Both the position numbers and the translations under genes were made by a program. From Sphaerisporangium krabiense (GTDB taxonomy: Bacteria; Actinomycetota; Actinomycetes; Streptosporangiales; Streptosporangiaceae), in NCBI RefSeq assembly GCF_014200435.1, contig NZ_JACHBR010000001.1, positions 2,418,001 through 2,482,000 of the forward strand: a stretch of DNA of 64,000 bases. The letters are read 5' to 3'. Shown in pieces: positions 18,079-31,716 of this stretch. Positions within the stretch are counted from its first letter, which is position 1. Every line of letters begins with the position of its first letter. The notes below the pieces were generated by a model. That model was not told the origin of the DNA and made no database searches. It was given only the letters and a program-made list of their open reading frames with translations.

Positions 18079-18120
18079 TGTGGAAAGAATGTGGACCCAG
18101 TGTGGACCATGTGTGGACCA
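18079..18120. repeat. 11-bp-spaced DnaA-box-like array in the dnaA leader
   Basis: Four 9-mers start at 18079 (TGTGGAAAG), 18090 (TGTGGACCC), 18101 (TGTGGACCA) and 18112 (TGTGGACCA), each exactly 11 bases apart and all in the same orientation (complement of TTGTCCACA with one to three mismatches). A further near-match, TGCGGACAA, is at 18133. The array is placed to bind DnaA on one face of the helix and repress dnaA. Confidence 0.75.
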
Positions 18121-18259
18121 CCGAGAGGAGCCTGCGGACAACGCTGTGGGGACAGCCGCGAGGCCCGGCACCGGCGGAGTTCGCTCCGGCGGGAGTCCAT
18201 GTGGATAACGAATCGCGGCGAGCGTGCGGGGGCCGCGTCAAGGGAGGAGGGGCCGACCA

Positions 18260-20221
18260 ATGGATGGCGTCGACCTCGGCACGTTGTGGGCCCGGGCGCT
18301 GGAGAGCTTCGCGGAAGGCAGTGTCCCGCCCCAGCACCGTGCCTGGCTGACCATGACGCAGCCCATCGGGCTCACCAATGGCACGATCCTCCTCGCCGCG
18401 CCCAACGACTTCGCCAAGGACGTCCTGGAGACCAAGCTCCTGCCGATGCTCGCGCACGCGCTGTCCCAGGGGTACGGCCGCCCGCTGCGCCTGGCCGTCA
18501 TCGTCGACCCGACGGCCGGGGCCGGCGACGCCCGGCCTCCGCACGCGGACGGTTATCCCCAGGGAGCGGCGCCCAGGAACGACGGTTATCCCCAAGGTGG
18601 ACAACCGCAGCAGGGCTACGGAAAGCCTGGTGGGCAAGGGTCTTTGCCGCAGGTCCCGTCGCGCGAGCCCGGGATATCCACCGGCTATCCACAGGCGAGG
18701 CCACAGGATCGGCCGTTCTCCTACGGCTATGGGGGAAACTCCGAGGGCTCCTACGACGACGCGCCCGGAGGGGCGTCCCAGGGATATCCACAGGACGGCT
18801 ACCAGGGGCAGGATTCCTTCGGCGACCGCCGGGACAAGGGCCCCGACCAGGCGTCCTCGCCCGACGCGCCCGCGGCCGAGCAGTCGTACCCGCGTGAGGA
18901 CGACGGCCGGCGCTTTCCCCACGGCGACGCGCCGCAGCCGTTCCCCCGGGGGGACTCCTTTCCCCGTGGCGAGGCTCCGCAGCGTTTTCCCCGCGATGAC
19001 CAGCAGTTCTCCCGGGGTGAGGGCGACCGGCCGTACGCCTCCTCGTCCACGGGCGGGTACGCCGTCCAGCCGTCGTATCCGGGCAGGCCGGAGGCACAGC
19101 CGCCGCGCCCGCGCCAGGACGCGGATGGTTTCGACCGTCCTGTGCAGAACCGCTGGGACAGCCGGGGCGGGAAACCGAGCGAGCCCGCCCGGCTCAACCC
19201 CAAGTACACCTTCGAGACGTTCGTCATCGGCGCGTCGAACCGGTTCGCGCACGCGGCCGCGGTCGCGGTGGCCGAGGCGCCGGCGAAGGCGTACAACCCC
19301 CTGTTCATCTACGGCGATTCGGGGCTGGGGAAAACCCACCTGCTCCATGCGATCGGGCATTACGCCCAACGGCTCTACGACGGCGCCCGGGTGAGGTACG
19401 TGAGCTCGGAAGAGTTCACCAACGACTTCATCAACTCGATCCGCGACCACAAGGCGGACGGTTTCCGCGCCCGGTACCGGGCTGTGGACATCCTGCTCGT
19501 GGACGACATCCAGTTCCTGGAGGGCAAGGAGCAGACGCAGGAGGAGTTCTTCCACACCTTCAACACCCTCCACAACGCCAACAAGCAGATCGTGATCTCC
19601 AGCGACCGCGCGCCCAAGCAGCTCGTCACCCTGGAGGATCGTCTGCGCAACCGGTTCGAGTGGGGGCTGATCACGGACGTGCAGCCGCCGGAGCTGGAGA
19701 CGCGCATCGCGATCCTGCGCAAGAAGGCGATCCAGGAAGGGCTCGCCGCCCCTGGTGACGTGCTCGAATACATCGCGAGCAAGATCTCGACCAACATCCG
19801 CGAGCTGGAGGGCGCGCTGATCCGCGTCACGGCGTTCGCCAGCCTGAACCGCCAGTCGGTCGACCTTCAACTCGCCGAGGTCGTGCTGAAGGACCTCATC
19901 ACCGAGGACTCCAGCACCGAGATCACCATCGCCACGATCATGGCGCAGACCGCCGCGTACTTCGGGCTGTCCATCGACGACCTGTGCGGAAGCTCGCGGT
20001 CGCGGGTGCTGGTCACCGCACGCCAGATCGCCATGTACCTGGCGCGCGAGCTCACCGACCTCTCGCTCCCCAAGATCGGCCAGCAGTTCGGCGGGCGGGA
20101 CCACACCACCGTCATGCACGCGGAACGCAAGATCAGGTCGCTGATGGCGGAGCGCAGGTCGATGTACAACCAGGTCACGGAGCTGACGAACCGCATCAAA
20201 CAGAACAGCCGCAGCGCCTGA
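18260..20221 (+). CDS. dnaA: Chromosomal replication initiator DnaA
   Basis: The product is 653 residues. Domain I (1-85) is followed by a very long low-complexity domain II (about 86-310) rich in Gly, Pro, Gln, Arg and Asp. The AAA+ domain III starts at [13 protein letters not shown] (near 312) with Walker A GDSGLGKT (352-359) and Walker [10 protein letters not shown]. Domain IV contains the DNA-binding signature [15 protein letters not shown]. It binds oriC and opens the duplex. ATG at 18260 is chosen because AGGGAGGAGG lies ten bases upstream. The length is typical of Streptomyces and relatives, over 150 residues longer than in E. coli. Confidence 0.97.
   Translation: MDGVDLGTLWARALESFAEGSVPPQHRAWLTMTQPIGLTNGTILLAAPNDFAKDVLETKLLPMLAHALSQGYGRPLRLAVIVDPTAGAGDARPPHADGYPQGAAPRNDGYPQGGQPQQGYGKPGGQGSLPQVPSREPGISTGYPQARPQDRPFSYGYGGNSEGSYDDAPGGASQGYPQDGYQGQDSFGDRRDKGPDQASSPDAPAAEQSYPREDDGRRFPHGDAPQPFPRGDSFPRGEAPQRFPRDDQQFSRGEGDRPYASSSTGGYAVQPSYPGRPEAQPPRPRQDADGFDRPVQNRWDSRGGKPSEPARLNPKYTFETFVIGASNRFAHAAAVAVAEAPAKAYNPLFIYGDSGLGKTHLLHAIGHYAQRLYDGARVRYVSSEEFTNDFINSIRDHKADGFRARYRAVDILLVDDIQFLEGKEQTQEEFFHTFNTLHNANKQIVISSDRAPKQLVTLEDRLRNRFEWGLITDVQPPELETRIAILRKKAIQEGLAAPGDVLEYIASKISTNIRELEGALIRVTAFASLNRQSVDLQLAEVVLKDLITEDSSTEITIATIMAQTAAYFGLSIDDLCGSSRSRVLVTARQIAMYLARELTDLSLPKIGQQFGGRDHTTVMHAERKIRSLMAERRSMYNQVTELTNRIKQNSRSA
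18553..18792 (+). repeat. DnaA-box-like sequences inside dnaA domain II coding sequence
   Basis: Within the linker-coding part are TTATCCCCA (18553 and 18586), ATATCCACC (18674), CTATCCACA (18685) and ATATCCACA (18784), with GGTGGACAA (18596) on the other strand. Most differ from TTATCCACA by one base; ATATCCACC differs by two. In frame they encode the repeated tetrapeptide Gly-Tyr-Pro-Gln or close variants, so the protein repeat and the DNA motif coincide. Confidence 0.6.
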
Positions 20222-20827
20222 TGATCCACAGCCTGTGGATAACCCTGTGGATCAGGGCACAGTATCGGTGAATACGGCGAAACCGGCGCCAGAGACGCGA
20301 ACAAGCAAGCGATCGGCCAAGAAAATGAACGTCAGCGCCTGGGGACAACTCTGGGGACATCCTGGGGAAGACCTGGGGACATCCTGGGGACGAGCTGGGG
20401 ACGCCCTGTGGGTAGTGCCACAGGACCCTCCGAAGCTGGAGCCCTACCCCGTGGATAACCGGTGGAAACCTCGTGGATATCTCGTGGATGAAGACCCCCG
20501 AATCTGGGGACGGCCTGTGCGTAACCTTCGGTCATCCCCAGGCCGGGCCGCGATACCCACCGGTCATCCCCAGGCCCGGTGGACAACTAAGGGCCTCTGA
20601 GCTGGGAAGACACTAGACTTCCACAGTATCCACGGCCCCTAATGAGATGACCTGTATCTCTCTCTATCTAGAACTCAAGACCCATAGAAGGGTTCCGGCG
20701 GTGCTCCGGCGCGCGAGGGTGAAAACTTGCACCGACGGCGCGGAGCGCCCGGGCCGGGAGGAAGCTCCCCGCCGGCGCCCAGCTACCGACAGGCTCACAG
20801 CCCATCAACAGGAGGCGGATCCACGTG
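20222..20827. other. oriC: Origin of chromosomal replication (oriC)
   Basis: The 606-bp dnaA-dnaN gap is packed with DnaA-box-like 9-mers. Near dnaA are TGATCCACA (20222), exact TGTGGATAA (20234) and TGTGGATCA (20246). In the middle is an 11-bp-spaced array (20340-20415). Further right are CGTGGATAA (20450), CGTGGATAT (20472), CGTGGATGA (20483), TGGGGACGG (20514), TCATCCCCA (20532, 20564), GGTGGACAA (20578) and GTATCCACG (20626). An AT-richer patch follows at about 20640-20690 and may be the unwinding element. Most boxes left of 20520 point one way and several right of it point the other. Confidence 0.92.
20340..20415. repeat. 11-bp-spaced array of weak DnaA boxes in oriC
   Basis: The 9-mers begin at 20340 (TGGGGACAA), 20352 (TGGGGACAT), 20363 (TGGGGAAGA), 20374 (TGGGGACAT), 20385 (TGGGGACGA), 20396 (TGGGGACGC) and 20407 (TGTGGGTAG). 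Steps are 12, 11, 11, 11, 11 and 11 bases. Each is the complement of a TTGTCCCCA-type box with C instead of A at one position, so they are likely low-affinity sites stacked on one helical face. Confidence 0.75.
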
Positions 20828-21958
20828 ATGTTCCGGGTCGACCGAGACGTGCTCGCAGAGGCTGTGGCGTGGACCGCCCGCAGCCTGCCCGCGAGGCCGT
20901 CCGTGCCGGTGCTCGCCGGCATGCGGCTTGAGGTCACCGACCAGCAGCAGCTCAAGCTCTCCGGGTTCGACTACGAGGTGTCCGCCGAGGTGACCCTGGA
21001 GTTGCAGACCGGCGACCCCGGCGTGGTGCTCGTCTCCGGCAGGCTCCTCGCCGAGATCACCCGCGCGCTTCCCGCACAGCCTGTGGATTTCGTGGTGGAA
21101 GGCGCGAAAGCGGTGGTCACCTGCGGCAGCGCCAGATTCACCCTGTTGACGATGCCTGTGGAGGACTACCCCTCCCTGCCCGCGATGCCCCCTGCGGCGG
21201 GCCGCGTCGGCAGCGACGTGTTCTCCTCCGCCGTCGCCCAGGTCGCCGTCGCCGCCGGCAAGGACGACACGCTGCCCATGCTCACCGGCGTGCGCATGGA
21301 GATCGAGGGCGACACCGTCACCCTCGCCGCGACCGACCGCTACCGCCTCGCCGTGCGCGAGCTCAAGTGGCAGCCGGACCAGCCCGACTTCTCGGCGATC
21401 GCGATGATCCCGGGCCGCACGCTCGCCGACACCGCCAAGTCGCTCACCACCGGCGCCGAGGTCGAGATCGCGCTCAGCTCCACCGGCGGCACCGGCGAGG
21501 GCATGATCGGCTTCTCCAGCGCCGGGCGCCGCACCACCACCCGCCTGCTGGACCCGGAGTTCCCCAAGTACCGCTCGCTGCTGCCCACCGAGTTCTCCGC
21601 CCACGCCGACCTGGCGACCTCCGCGTTCGTCGAGGCCGTCAAGCGCGTCGCGCTGGTCGCCGAGCGCAACACCCCGGTGCGGCTGGCGTTCCACGGTGGC
21701 GAGGTCGTGCTGGAGGCGGGCAGCGGCGACGAGGCGCAGGCGGTCGAGGTCCTGCCGGTCGACTTCGACGGCGACGAGATCAACATCGCCTTCAACCACC
21801 AGTTCCTGCTGGAGGGCCTCGGCGCGATCGACTCCGACGTCGCCCGGCTGCAGTTCACCACGTCCACCAAGCCGGCGATCCTCACCGGGAAACCGGTAGA
21901 TGACGGGATGACGCCCGACTACCGTTACCTCATCATGCCGATCCGCCTCTCCAGCTAG
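20828..21958 (+). CDS. dnaN: DNA polymerase III sliding clamp (beta subunit)
   Basis: The product is 376 residues with the three-domain beta clamp pattern: N-terminal FRVDRDVLAEAVAWTARSLP, central ATDRYRLAVREL, and C-terminal DYRYLIMPIRLSS that ends in the hydrophobic cleft residues. It tethers polymerase to DNA. GTG at 20825 and ATG at 20828 are both in frame after GGAGG; ATG is preferred because homologues start at that residue. It lies directly after oriC. Confidence 0.96.
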   Translation: MFRVDRDVLAEAVAWTARSLPARPSVPVLAGMRLEVTDQQQLKLSGFDYEVSAEVTLELQTGDPGVVLVSGRLLAEITRALPAQPVDFVVEGAKAVVTCGSARFTLLTMPVEDYPSLPAMPPAAGRVGSDVFSSAVAQVAVAAGKDDTLPMLTGVRMEIEGDTVTLAATDRYRLAVRELKWQPDQPDFSAIAMIPGRTLADTAKSLTTGAEVEIALSSTGGTGEGMIGFSSAGRRTTTRLLDPEFPKYRSLLPTEFSAHADLATSAFVEAVKRVALVAERNTPVRLAFHGGEVVLEAGSGDEAQAVEVLPVDFDGDEINIAFNHQFLLEGLGAIDSDVARLQFTTSTKPAILTGKPVDDGMTPDYRYLIMPIRLSS

Positions 21959-22055
21959 GATCCCGGTCGCTCGCCCGATTGGACGGGAAAAGGCCGGGTA
22001 CGGCGCGAACGGGCGTCGTGAACGAGGAAGACCTTCATCGAGGGGTGTGGCGGAC

Positions 22056-23000
22056 ATGCAGATCGGCATGATCGGGCTCGGCAAGATGGGCGGCAACATG
22101 GCCGAGCGGCTGCGGCGCGCCGGTCATGACGTGGTCGGGTACGACCGCGACCCCAAGGTCAGCGACGTCGGCGGCCTGAGCGAGCTGGTCGAGCGCCTGA
22201 ACACCCCTCGGGCGGTCTGGGTGATGGTCCCCGCGGGCGACCCGACCAGGGCGACGATCGGGGAGCTGGGCGAGCTGCTCTCGCCCGGCGACATCGTCAT
22301 CGACGGAGGCAACTCGCACTACCTCGACGACCAGAAGCACGCCGAGGAGCTCGCCGCCAAGGGCATCTCGTTCGTGGACGTCGGCGTCAGCGGCGGCGTG
22401 TGGGGCCTGCGCAACGGCTACGCCCTCATGGTCGGCGGCGAGGCGGACGCCGTCCACACGCTGATGCCCGTCTTCGAGACGCTCAAGCCCGAGGGCGAAG
22501 ACGGTTTCGTCCACGCCGGCAAGGTCGGCGCGGGGCATTTCGCCAAGATGGTCCACAACGGCATCGAGTACGGCGTCATGCAGGCGTTCGCCGAGGGCTG
22601 GGAGCTCCTGGAGGCCACGGACCTCGTCACCGACGTCCCCGCCACCTTCAAGAGCTGGCGCACCGGCACGGTGATCCGCTCCTGGCTGCTCGACCTGCTG
22701 GTCCGCGCCCTGGAGGAGGACGCCGACCTGTCGGAGCTGAAGGGCTACGCCGAGGACTCCGGCGAGGGCCGCTGGACGGTCCAGGCCGCCGTCGACCACG
22801 CCGTCCCGCTCCCGGCGATCACCGCCGCGCTGTACGCCCGTTTCGCCTCCCGTCAGGAGGACTCCCCGGCGATGAAGATGGTCGCGGCGCTGCGCAACCA
22901 GTTCGGCGGCCACGCCGTCTCCTCGGCCGAGGGGCAGCACGCCAAGGGCGCGGACTCCCCGGGCGCCGACGTCACCCCGCCCGTGGAGGCCCAGGGCTGA
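22056..23000 (+). CDS. gnd: 6-phosphogluconate dehydrogenase, decarboxylating (short form)
   Basis: The product is 314 residues with the NAD(P)-binding start MQIGMIGLGKMGGNMAERL, the substrate motif DVGVSGGVWGLRNGYALMVG, and GHFAKMVHNGIEYG holding the catalytic Lys. This is the short 300-residue (GndA/YqeC-like) form, often NAD-linked, that makes ribulose 5-phosphate from 6-phosphogluconate. Its place between dnaN and recF is a synteny mark of Streptomyces-Streptosporangium relatives. ATG at 22056 after GAGGGG is preferred over GTG at 22047. Confidence 0.92.
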   Translation: MQIGMIGLGKMGGNMAERLRRAGHDVVGYDRDPKVSDVGGLSELVERLNTPRAVWVMVPAGDPTRATIGELGELLSPGDIVIDGGNSHYLDDQKHAEELAAKGISFVDVGVSGGVWGLRNGYALMVGGEADAVHTLMPVFETLKPEGEDGFVHAGKVGAGHFAKMVHNGIEYGVMQAFAEGWELLEATDLVTDVPATFKSWRTGTVIRSWLLDLLVRALEEDADLSELKGYAEDSGEGRWTVQAAVDHAVPLPAITAALYARFASRQEDSPAMKMVAALRNQFGGHAVSSAEGQHAKGADSPGADVTPPVEAQG

Positions 23001-23190
23001 ACCCATCGAGGGGCACACCTCCGCCTGTACGGCCGCACAAGGCCCTCAGGAGCCCCGTTGCGCCCCTTTGGCATCTCCTTCATCACCCGGCGGGCAAGCG
23101 GGCCCCCAGGCGCCGTACATCGCCACGGGAAACCGTCGCGGGGGGCGAGACGGGCCCATGTTGTCGTAGGGGCCCACTAACCTTCGTGAG

Positions 23191-24438
23191 GTGCATGTCG
23201 CCCATCTGTCGCTGACCGACTTCCGGTCCTACTCCGCCGTGGAGCTGGCCCTGGAGCCGGGGGTGACGGCGTTCGTGGGGCCCAACGGCCAGGGCAAGAC
23301 CAACCTGGTCGAGGCGCTCGGCTACGTCGCGACGCTGGGCAGCTTCAGGGTGGCCACCGACGCCCCCCTCGTGCGGCAGGGGGCCGCGCGGGCGATCATC
23401 CGTTCCGTCGTGGTCCGCGACGAGCGCCGCGCCCTGGTCGAGCTGGAGATCAACCCGGGCCGCGCCAACCGGGCCCGGCTCAACCGCTCCCCCGTGTCGC
23501 GGCCCCGCGACGTCCTCGGCCTGCTGCGCGTGGTGCTCTTCGCGCCCGAGGACCTCACGCTGGTGAAGGGCGACCCCTCCGACCGCCGCCGTTTCCTGGA
23601 CGATCTGCTGGTCGCCCGCGCGCCGCGCTTCGCCGGCGTCCGCGCCGACTACGACCGCGTCCTCAAGCAGCGCGGCGCCCTGCTGCGCAGCGCCATGCAG
23701 TCCAGGCAGGGCCGGCGCCAGAGCCCGCGCCGCCAGGAGGCCGAGTCGGGCTTCTCGGCGGCCGGCGCGGGCGACGCCCTGTCCACCCTGGAGGTGTGGG
23801 ACGTCCACCTCGCGCGCCACGGCGCCGAGCTGCTGGCCGCGCGGCTGGAGCTGGTCGAGGCGCTGCGCCCGTACGTGGCGCGGGCGTACGCGCTGCTCGC
23901 CCCCGCCTCCGCGCCCGCCGGCATCGCCTACCGCGGCACGTTGTCCACGGAATCCACGGCCTCCGCCGGGGATGGCGGCCTGGTGGCGGCCGAGGACGGT
24001 CCGCCGTCCACAGGCGCGGGCGTCCTTGTGACCGACCGCGCGGCCCTGGAGGCGGCCCTGCGGGCGGCGCTGCTGGAGGCCCGCCCGGCCGAGCTGGAAC
24101 GCGGCGTCACGCTGGTCGGCCCGCACCGCGACGATCTCTTCCTCAGCCTCGGCGAGCTTCCCGCGCGCGGCTACGCCAGCCACGGCGAGTCCTGGTCGTT
24201 CGCGCTCGCCCTGCGGCTGGCCGCCTATGACCTGCTCAGGGCCGAGGGCGGCGACCCTGTCCTGATCCTCGACGACGTCTTCGCCGAGCTCGACAGCCGC
24301 AGGCGCCGCAGCCTCGCCGACATCGTGGCCTCCGCCGAGCAGGTGCTGATCACGGCCGCGGTGCCGGAGGACGTCCCCGCGCAGCTCGCCGGTGCCCGTT
24401 TCGACGTCGCGGAAGGGAGCGTCACCCGTGTCCGGTGA
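23191..24438 (+). CDS. recF: DNA repair and gap-filling protein RecF
   Basis: The product is 415 residues of the SMC-like ATPase family: Walker [10 protein letters not shown] (30-38), DFRSY near the start, and Walker B/D-loop [15 protein letters not shown] near the C-terminus. It helps load RecA at single-strand gaps. Residues about 168-195 form an Arg/Gln-rich insert not usual in RecF. GTG start. The end overlaps the next gene by 11 bases. Confidence 0.94.
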   Translation: MHVAHLSLTDFRSYSAVELALEPGVTAFVGPNGQGKTNLVEALGYVATLGSFRVATDAPLVRQGAARAIIRSVVVRDERRALVELEINPGRANRARLNRSPVSRPRDVLGLLRVVLFAPEDLTLVKGDPSDRRRFLDDLLVARAPRFAGVRADYDRVLKQRGALLRSAMQSRQGRRQSPRRQEAESGFSAAGAGDALSTLEVWDVHLARHGAELLAARLELVEALRPYVARAYALLAPASAPAGIAYRGTLSTESTASAGDGGLVAAEDGPPSTGAGVLVTDRAALEAALRAALLEARPAELERGVTLVGPHRDDLFLSLGELPARGYASHGESWSFALALRLAAYDLLRAEGGDPVLILDDVFAELDSRRRRSLADIVASAEQVLITAAVPEDVPAQLAGARFDVAEGSVTRVR

Positions 24439-24967
24439 TCCGGCCGTCGAGAAGACGGCGACGGGAGTGCAGTCGTCCGAGGGTCTGGCCGCGCGGGGGG
24501 CGGCGCTGGCGCGCGAGAAGCTGGCGCAGGCGAAGGCGGACGCCGCCAAGCGCGGCCGCCTGCCGCGGCGCGAGCCCCGGCGCAGGTCGGCGGCGGCGCG
24601 GCGCGAGTCCGGCGACCCTCAGCTCTTCGGCCGCGCCATCCGCGACCTGCTCGCCGACCGCGGGTGGGAGCAGCCGGTCGCCGTGGGAGGCGTGTTCGGC
24701 CGCTGGCACGAGATCGTCGGCCCCGACCTCGCCGCCCACACCAAGCCCGAGACCTTCGCCGACGGAGAGGTGCTGGTCGTCGCCGACTCCACCGCCTGGG
24801 CGACACAGGTGCGCCTGCTGGCGTCCACGCTGGTCAGACGGCTGAACGAGGAGCTCGGCGACGGTACTGTGCAGAGGGTGAAGGTGCGCGGGCCGCAGAA
24901 CGGCCCCAGGCCCACGGGTGGCCTGCGCGTTACCGGAAGCAGGGGACCCGGCGACACCTACGGCTGA
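24428..24967 (+). CDS. dciA: DUF721 (DciA-like) replication protein
   Basis: The product is 179 residues. An Ala/Arg/Lys-rich N-terminus is followed by the DUF721 KH-like fold ([20 protein letters not shown], then [16 protein letters not shown]). DciA proteins interact with the replicative helicase and are the ancestral helicase-loading factor in bacteria that lack DnaC/DnaI. The gene is in the standard slot between recF and gyrB. GTG at 24428 is chosen because AAGGGAG lies ten bases upstream. Confidence 0.88.
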   Translation: MSGDPAVEKTATGVQSSEGLAARGAALAREKLAQAKADAAKRGRLPRREPRRRSAAARRESGDPQLFGRAIRDLLADRGWEQPVAVGGVFGRWHEIVGPDLAAHTKPETFADGEVLVVADSTAWATQVRLLASTLVRRLNEELGDGTVQRVKVRGPQNGPRPTGGLRVTGSRGPGDTYG

Positions 24968-27257
<2,290 letters not shown>

Positions 27258-27308
27258 CGGCAGCCGTACGGACCTATCTGGCTCATCTCGTAAAAGGACA
27301 CATCACCC

Positions 27309-29815
<2,507 letters not shown>

Positions 29816-29819
<4 letters not shown>

Positions 29820-30847
29820 GCCCACAGTCCAACTCCGGTGGCTCCGCCAAACCTCCGGGAACCCAGAACCGCAAGCGCACCACCGCGACCAAGGGCGCCA
29901 GACCCGCGTCCTCGGTCAACTCATCGACGCGCAACCAGGTAACAGAAAGCGTGAACAGCCCGGATGCTCCCGGTAAAGTCCGCGCGGCGTCCGACCAGGC
30001 GGATGAAACAGTTGTGGTCGTGACCAGTGACGACGCCGCGGCGGCCTCCGCCGGCGACGGCCAGGCCGGCGGCAAGGGCGGCCCCGCCGAGAACGAGAGC
30101 CGGGACACCATGCGCATCCGGTCGTCCTCCATGCCCGACAACTCGTGGCCGTCCACCCCCGACGGGCCGGGCGGCGGTCCGACGCGGCCCTCCCAGAAGC
30201 CTCCGTCCACGCCTCTGCCACCCACGGGCTCCTCGCCCGCCGGTCCCCGCCCCGCCGCGGGCGGCCCCGGCGGTCGTGGCCCCGGAGCGCCCGGCCCCGG
30301 CGGCCCCGCGTCCGGTCCCGGCGGCCGTCCGGCCACCACGGCCAGGCCGGCCACCGGCCCCGCGGACGGCGGCAAGCCGCACGGCCTCGGCAACGTCTCG
30401 GCCCTGGCCACCCCGGACCCGATCGTCGGACGCTCGGAGCAGCGCGACGGCAAGCCCGCGCCGCTGAAGGCCCCGCGCAAGGCCCACCTGGTGCTGCGCA
30501 GGATCGAGCCGTGGTCGGCGATGAAGTTCAGCTTCGTCGTCTCGCTGGTCTGCTTCGTGGTCCTGTTCGTGGCCGTCGCCGTCCTGTACGGCGTGCTGTC
30601 CGCGCTCGGCGTCTTCGACTCGATCGTGAACACCGTCACGCAGCTCACCGTCCCCGACGGCAAGACCAGCAGCGGCATCGACATCAAGTCGTGGTTCGAG
30701 CCGGTCCGCATCCTCGGCTACACCGCCCTGCTCGGCGCCGTGAACGTCGTCCTGATCACCGCACTCTCCACCCTCGGCGCGGTCATCTACAACGTCGCCT
30801 CCGACCTGGTCGGCGGCGTAGAGGTGACCTTCAGCGAGGCCGAATAA
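29816..30847 (+). CDS. DUF3566 membrane protein
   Basis: The product is 343 residues. The first 220 are disordered (Ser/Pro/Gly/Ala-rich), followed by the conserved block [20 protein letters not shown] and two hydrophobic hairpins (about 237-265 and 298-335). This is the transmembrane DUF3566 family found directly after gyrA in actinobacteria; mycobacterial CwsA-region and Streptomyces homologues are also uncharacterised. Translational coupling to gyrA is implied by the ATGA overlap. The cause of the link to gyrase is unknown. Confidence 0.88.
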
Positions 30848-30858
30848 CCACCGCCCAA

Positions 30859-30907
30859 GGATGTCGTCGGGTGCCCAGCACACCACCCCCCACACCCGAC
30901 GACATCC
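30859..30907 (+). terminator. Terminator of the gyrBA-DUF3566 operon
   Basis: The arms GGATGTCGTCGGGTG and CACCCGACGACATCC form a perfect 15-bp stem with a 19-base C-rich loop, starting 12 bases after the DUF3566 stop. Confidence 0.85.
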
Positions 30908-31044
30908 CAGCCCGCGCCTCCACCCCCCGACAACGACTCTCGCCCCATCGGCCCACGCACCCCCAGAGCACGGTAAGCTTTCCCGTGTCAGAGAGACGAT
31001 TCGCCTCCGCCCAGCGAAGACGATAGTCTTCTCGTCACCCACAC

Positions 31045-31121
31045 GGGGCTATAGCTCAGACGGTTAGAGCGCTTCCCTGATAAGGAAGAGGTCCCAGGTT
31101 CAAGTCCTGGTAGCCCCACCA
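31045..31121 (+). tRNA. tRNA-Ile (anticodon GAT)
   Basis: This is a full 77-base cloverleaf: acceptor GGGGCTA/TAGCCCC, D stem GCTC/GAGC, anticodon stem CTTCC/GGAAG around CTGATAA, T arm CCAGG-TTCAAGT-CCTGG, and an encoded 3' CCA. A tRNA-Ile at this point after gyrA is standard for actinobacteria. Confidence 0.98.
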
Positions 31122-31129
31122 AAGGTCAC

Positions 31130-31165
31130 AGGCCGTTTTCCGATCTTCGGAGAGCGGCCTTTTCT
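31130..31165 (+). terminator. Terminator after tRNA-Ile
   Basis: AGGCCG/CGGCCT with an inner TTCCGA/TCGGAG stem is followed by a run of T, nine bases past the tRNA CCA. Confidence 0.8.
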
Positions 31166-31277
31166 ATGTCCACGTGTCCAACTGCGTGGCCCGCCGAGCC
31201 CGTAGGCCGGCCGGTCATTCTTCGCGATGGGTCGAGGGCAGACGAGAGATCGGTCGGGAGCTGCATACGCTTCTCGC

Positions 31278-31553
31278 GTGGACGGAAAGCCGATCACGAT
31301 CACGCTGTCAGCTGATCAAGCTCTTGTCCTGTCGGACTGGCTGGAGCGCTTGGAGGCCGACACCGCGCTGCGGCGAGTTGTCGATGACCCAGCCGTTTGG
31401 TCCGCGCTCCACACCATCGGCGGGACCCTGGACAAGTCGCTCACCTTGATATTCAGCGCCGACTACACCGATCGTCTGGCATCTGCGCGGGAGCGACTCA
31501 TCGAAGCCCTCGGAGGTTTCGATCCTGATACCGGTGAAGGGTCGCAGGTGTGA
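31278..31553 (+). CDS. Small hypothetical protein
   Basis: The product is about 91 residues beginning at GTG (DGKPITITLSADQALVLSDW). It is acidic and predicted helical with no recognised domain. An earlier in-frame ATG at 31227 would add 17 low-quality residues. It is the first gene of the accessory block after tRNA-Ile, and similar small proteins occur in streptomycetes. No function is proposed. Confidence 0.6.
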   Translation: MDGKPITITLSADQALVLSDWLERLEADTALRRVVDDPAVWSALHTIGGTLDKSLTLIFSADYTDRLASARERLIEALGGFDPDTGEGSQV

Positions 31554-31716
31554 GTCCTGGCAGGTTCGCCACTATGGGGGAGGCCGCTCCCCGACGGGAA
31601 GCGGCCTGATCAGTTGAGTGACTATCTCGCTCGTTCGCGGGCGGGAGGCGGTGCATGTCGTTCGCCGGGAACGGGGAGTGCGTTGTTCATGGCAGGGGCA
31701 GTGAGGCGTTTCTGGT
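31554..31716. other. Short gap between convergent genes
   Basis: No gene is seen. GGCCGCTCCCCGACGGGAAGCGGCC at 31580-31604 contains a hairpin (GCCGCT/AGCGGC) that probably terminates the upstream small gene. Confidence 0.4.

Larger units (their letters stand above)
17712..18259. other. rpmH-dnaA divergent regulatory region with DnaA boxes
   Basis: This 548-bp gap has no gene. DnaA-box-like 9-mers include TTATCCACT (17892), TCATCCACA (17933), TGTGGACAA (17979, exact complement of the actinobacterial box TTGTCCACA) and TGTGGATAA (18200, exact complement of TTATCCACA), plus a phased array at 18079-18120. The left part should hold the rpmH promoter, the right part the dnaA promoter and a leader of over 200 bases. 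Confidence 0.85.

Noticed and set aside
18541..19060. CRISPR-like or minisatellite array in dnaA
   Set aside because: Repeats are in frame and degenerate, with no uniform spacers; they belong to domain II.
20222..20827. Small gene in the oriC gap (121-codon frame at 20235)
   Set aside because: It follows the DnaA-box repeats and has no ribosome site; the region is the origin.
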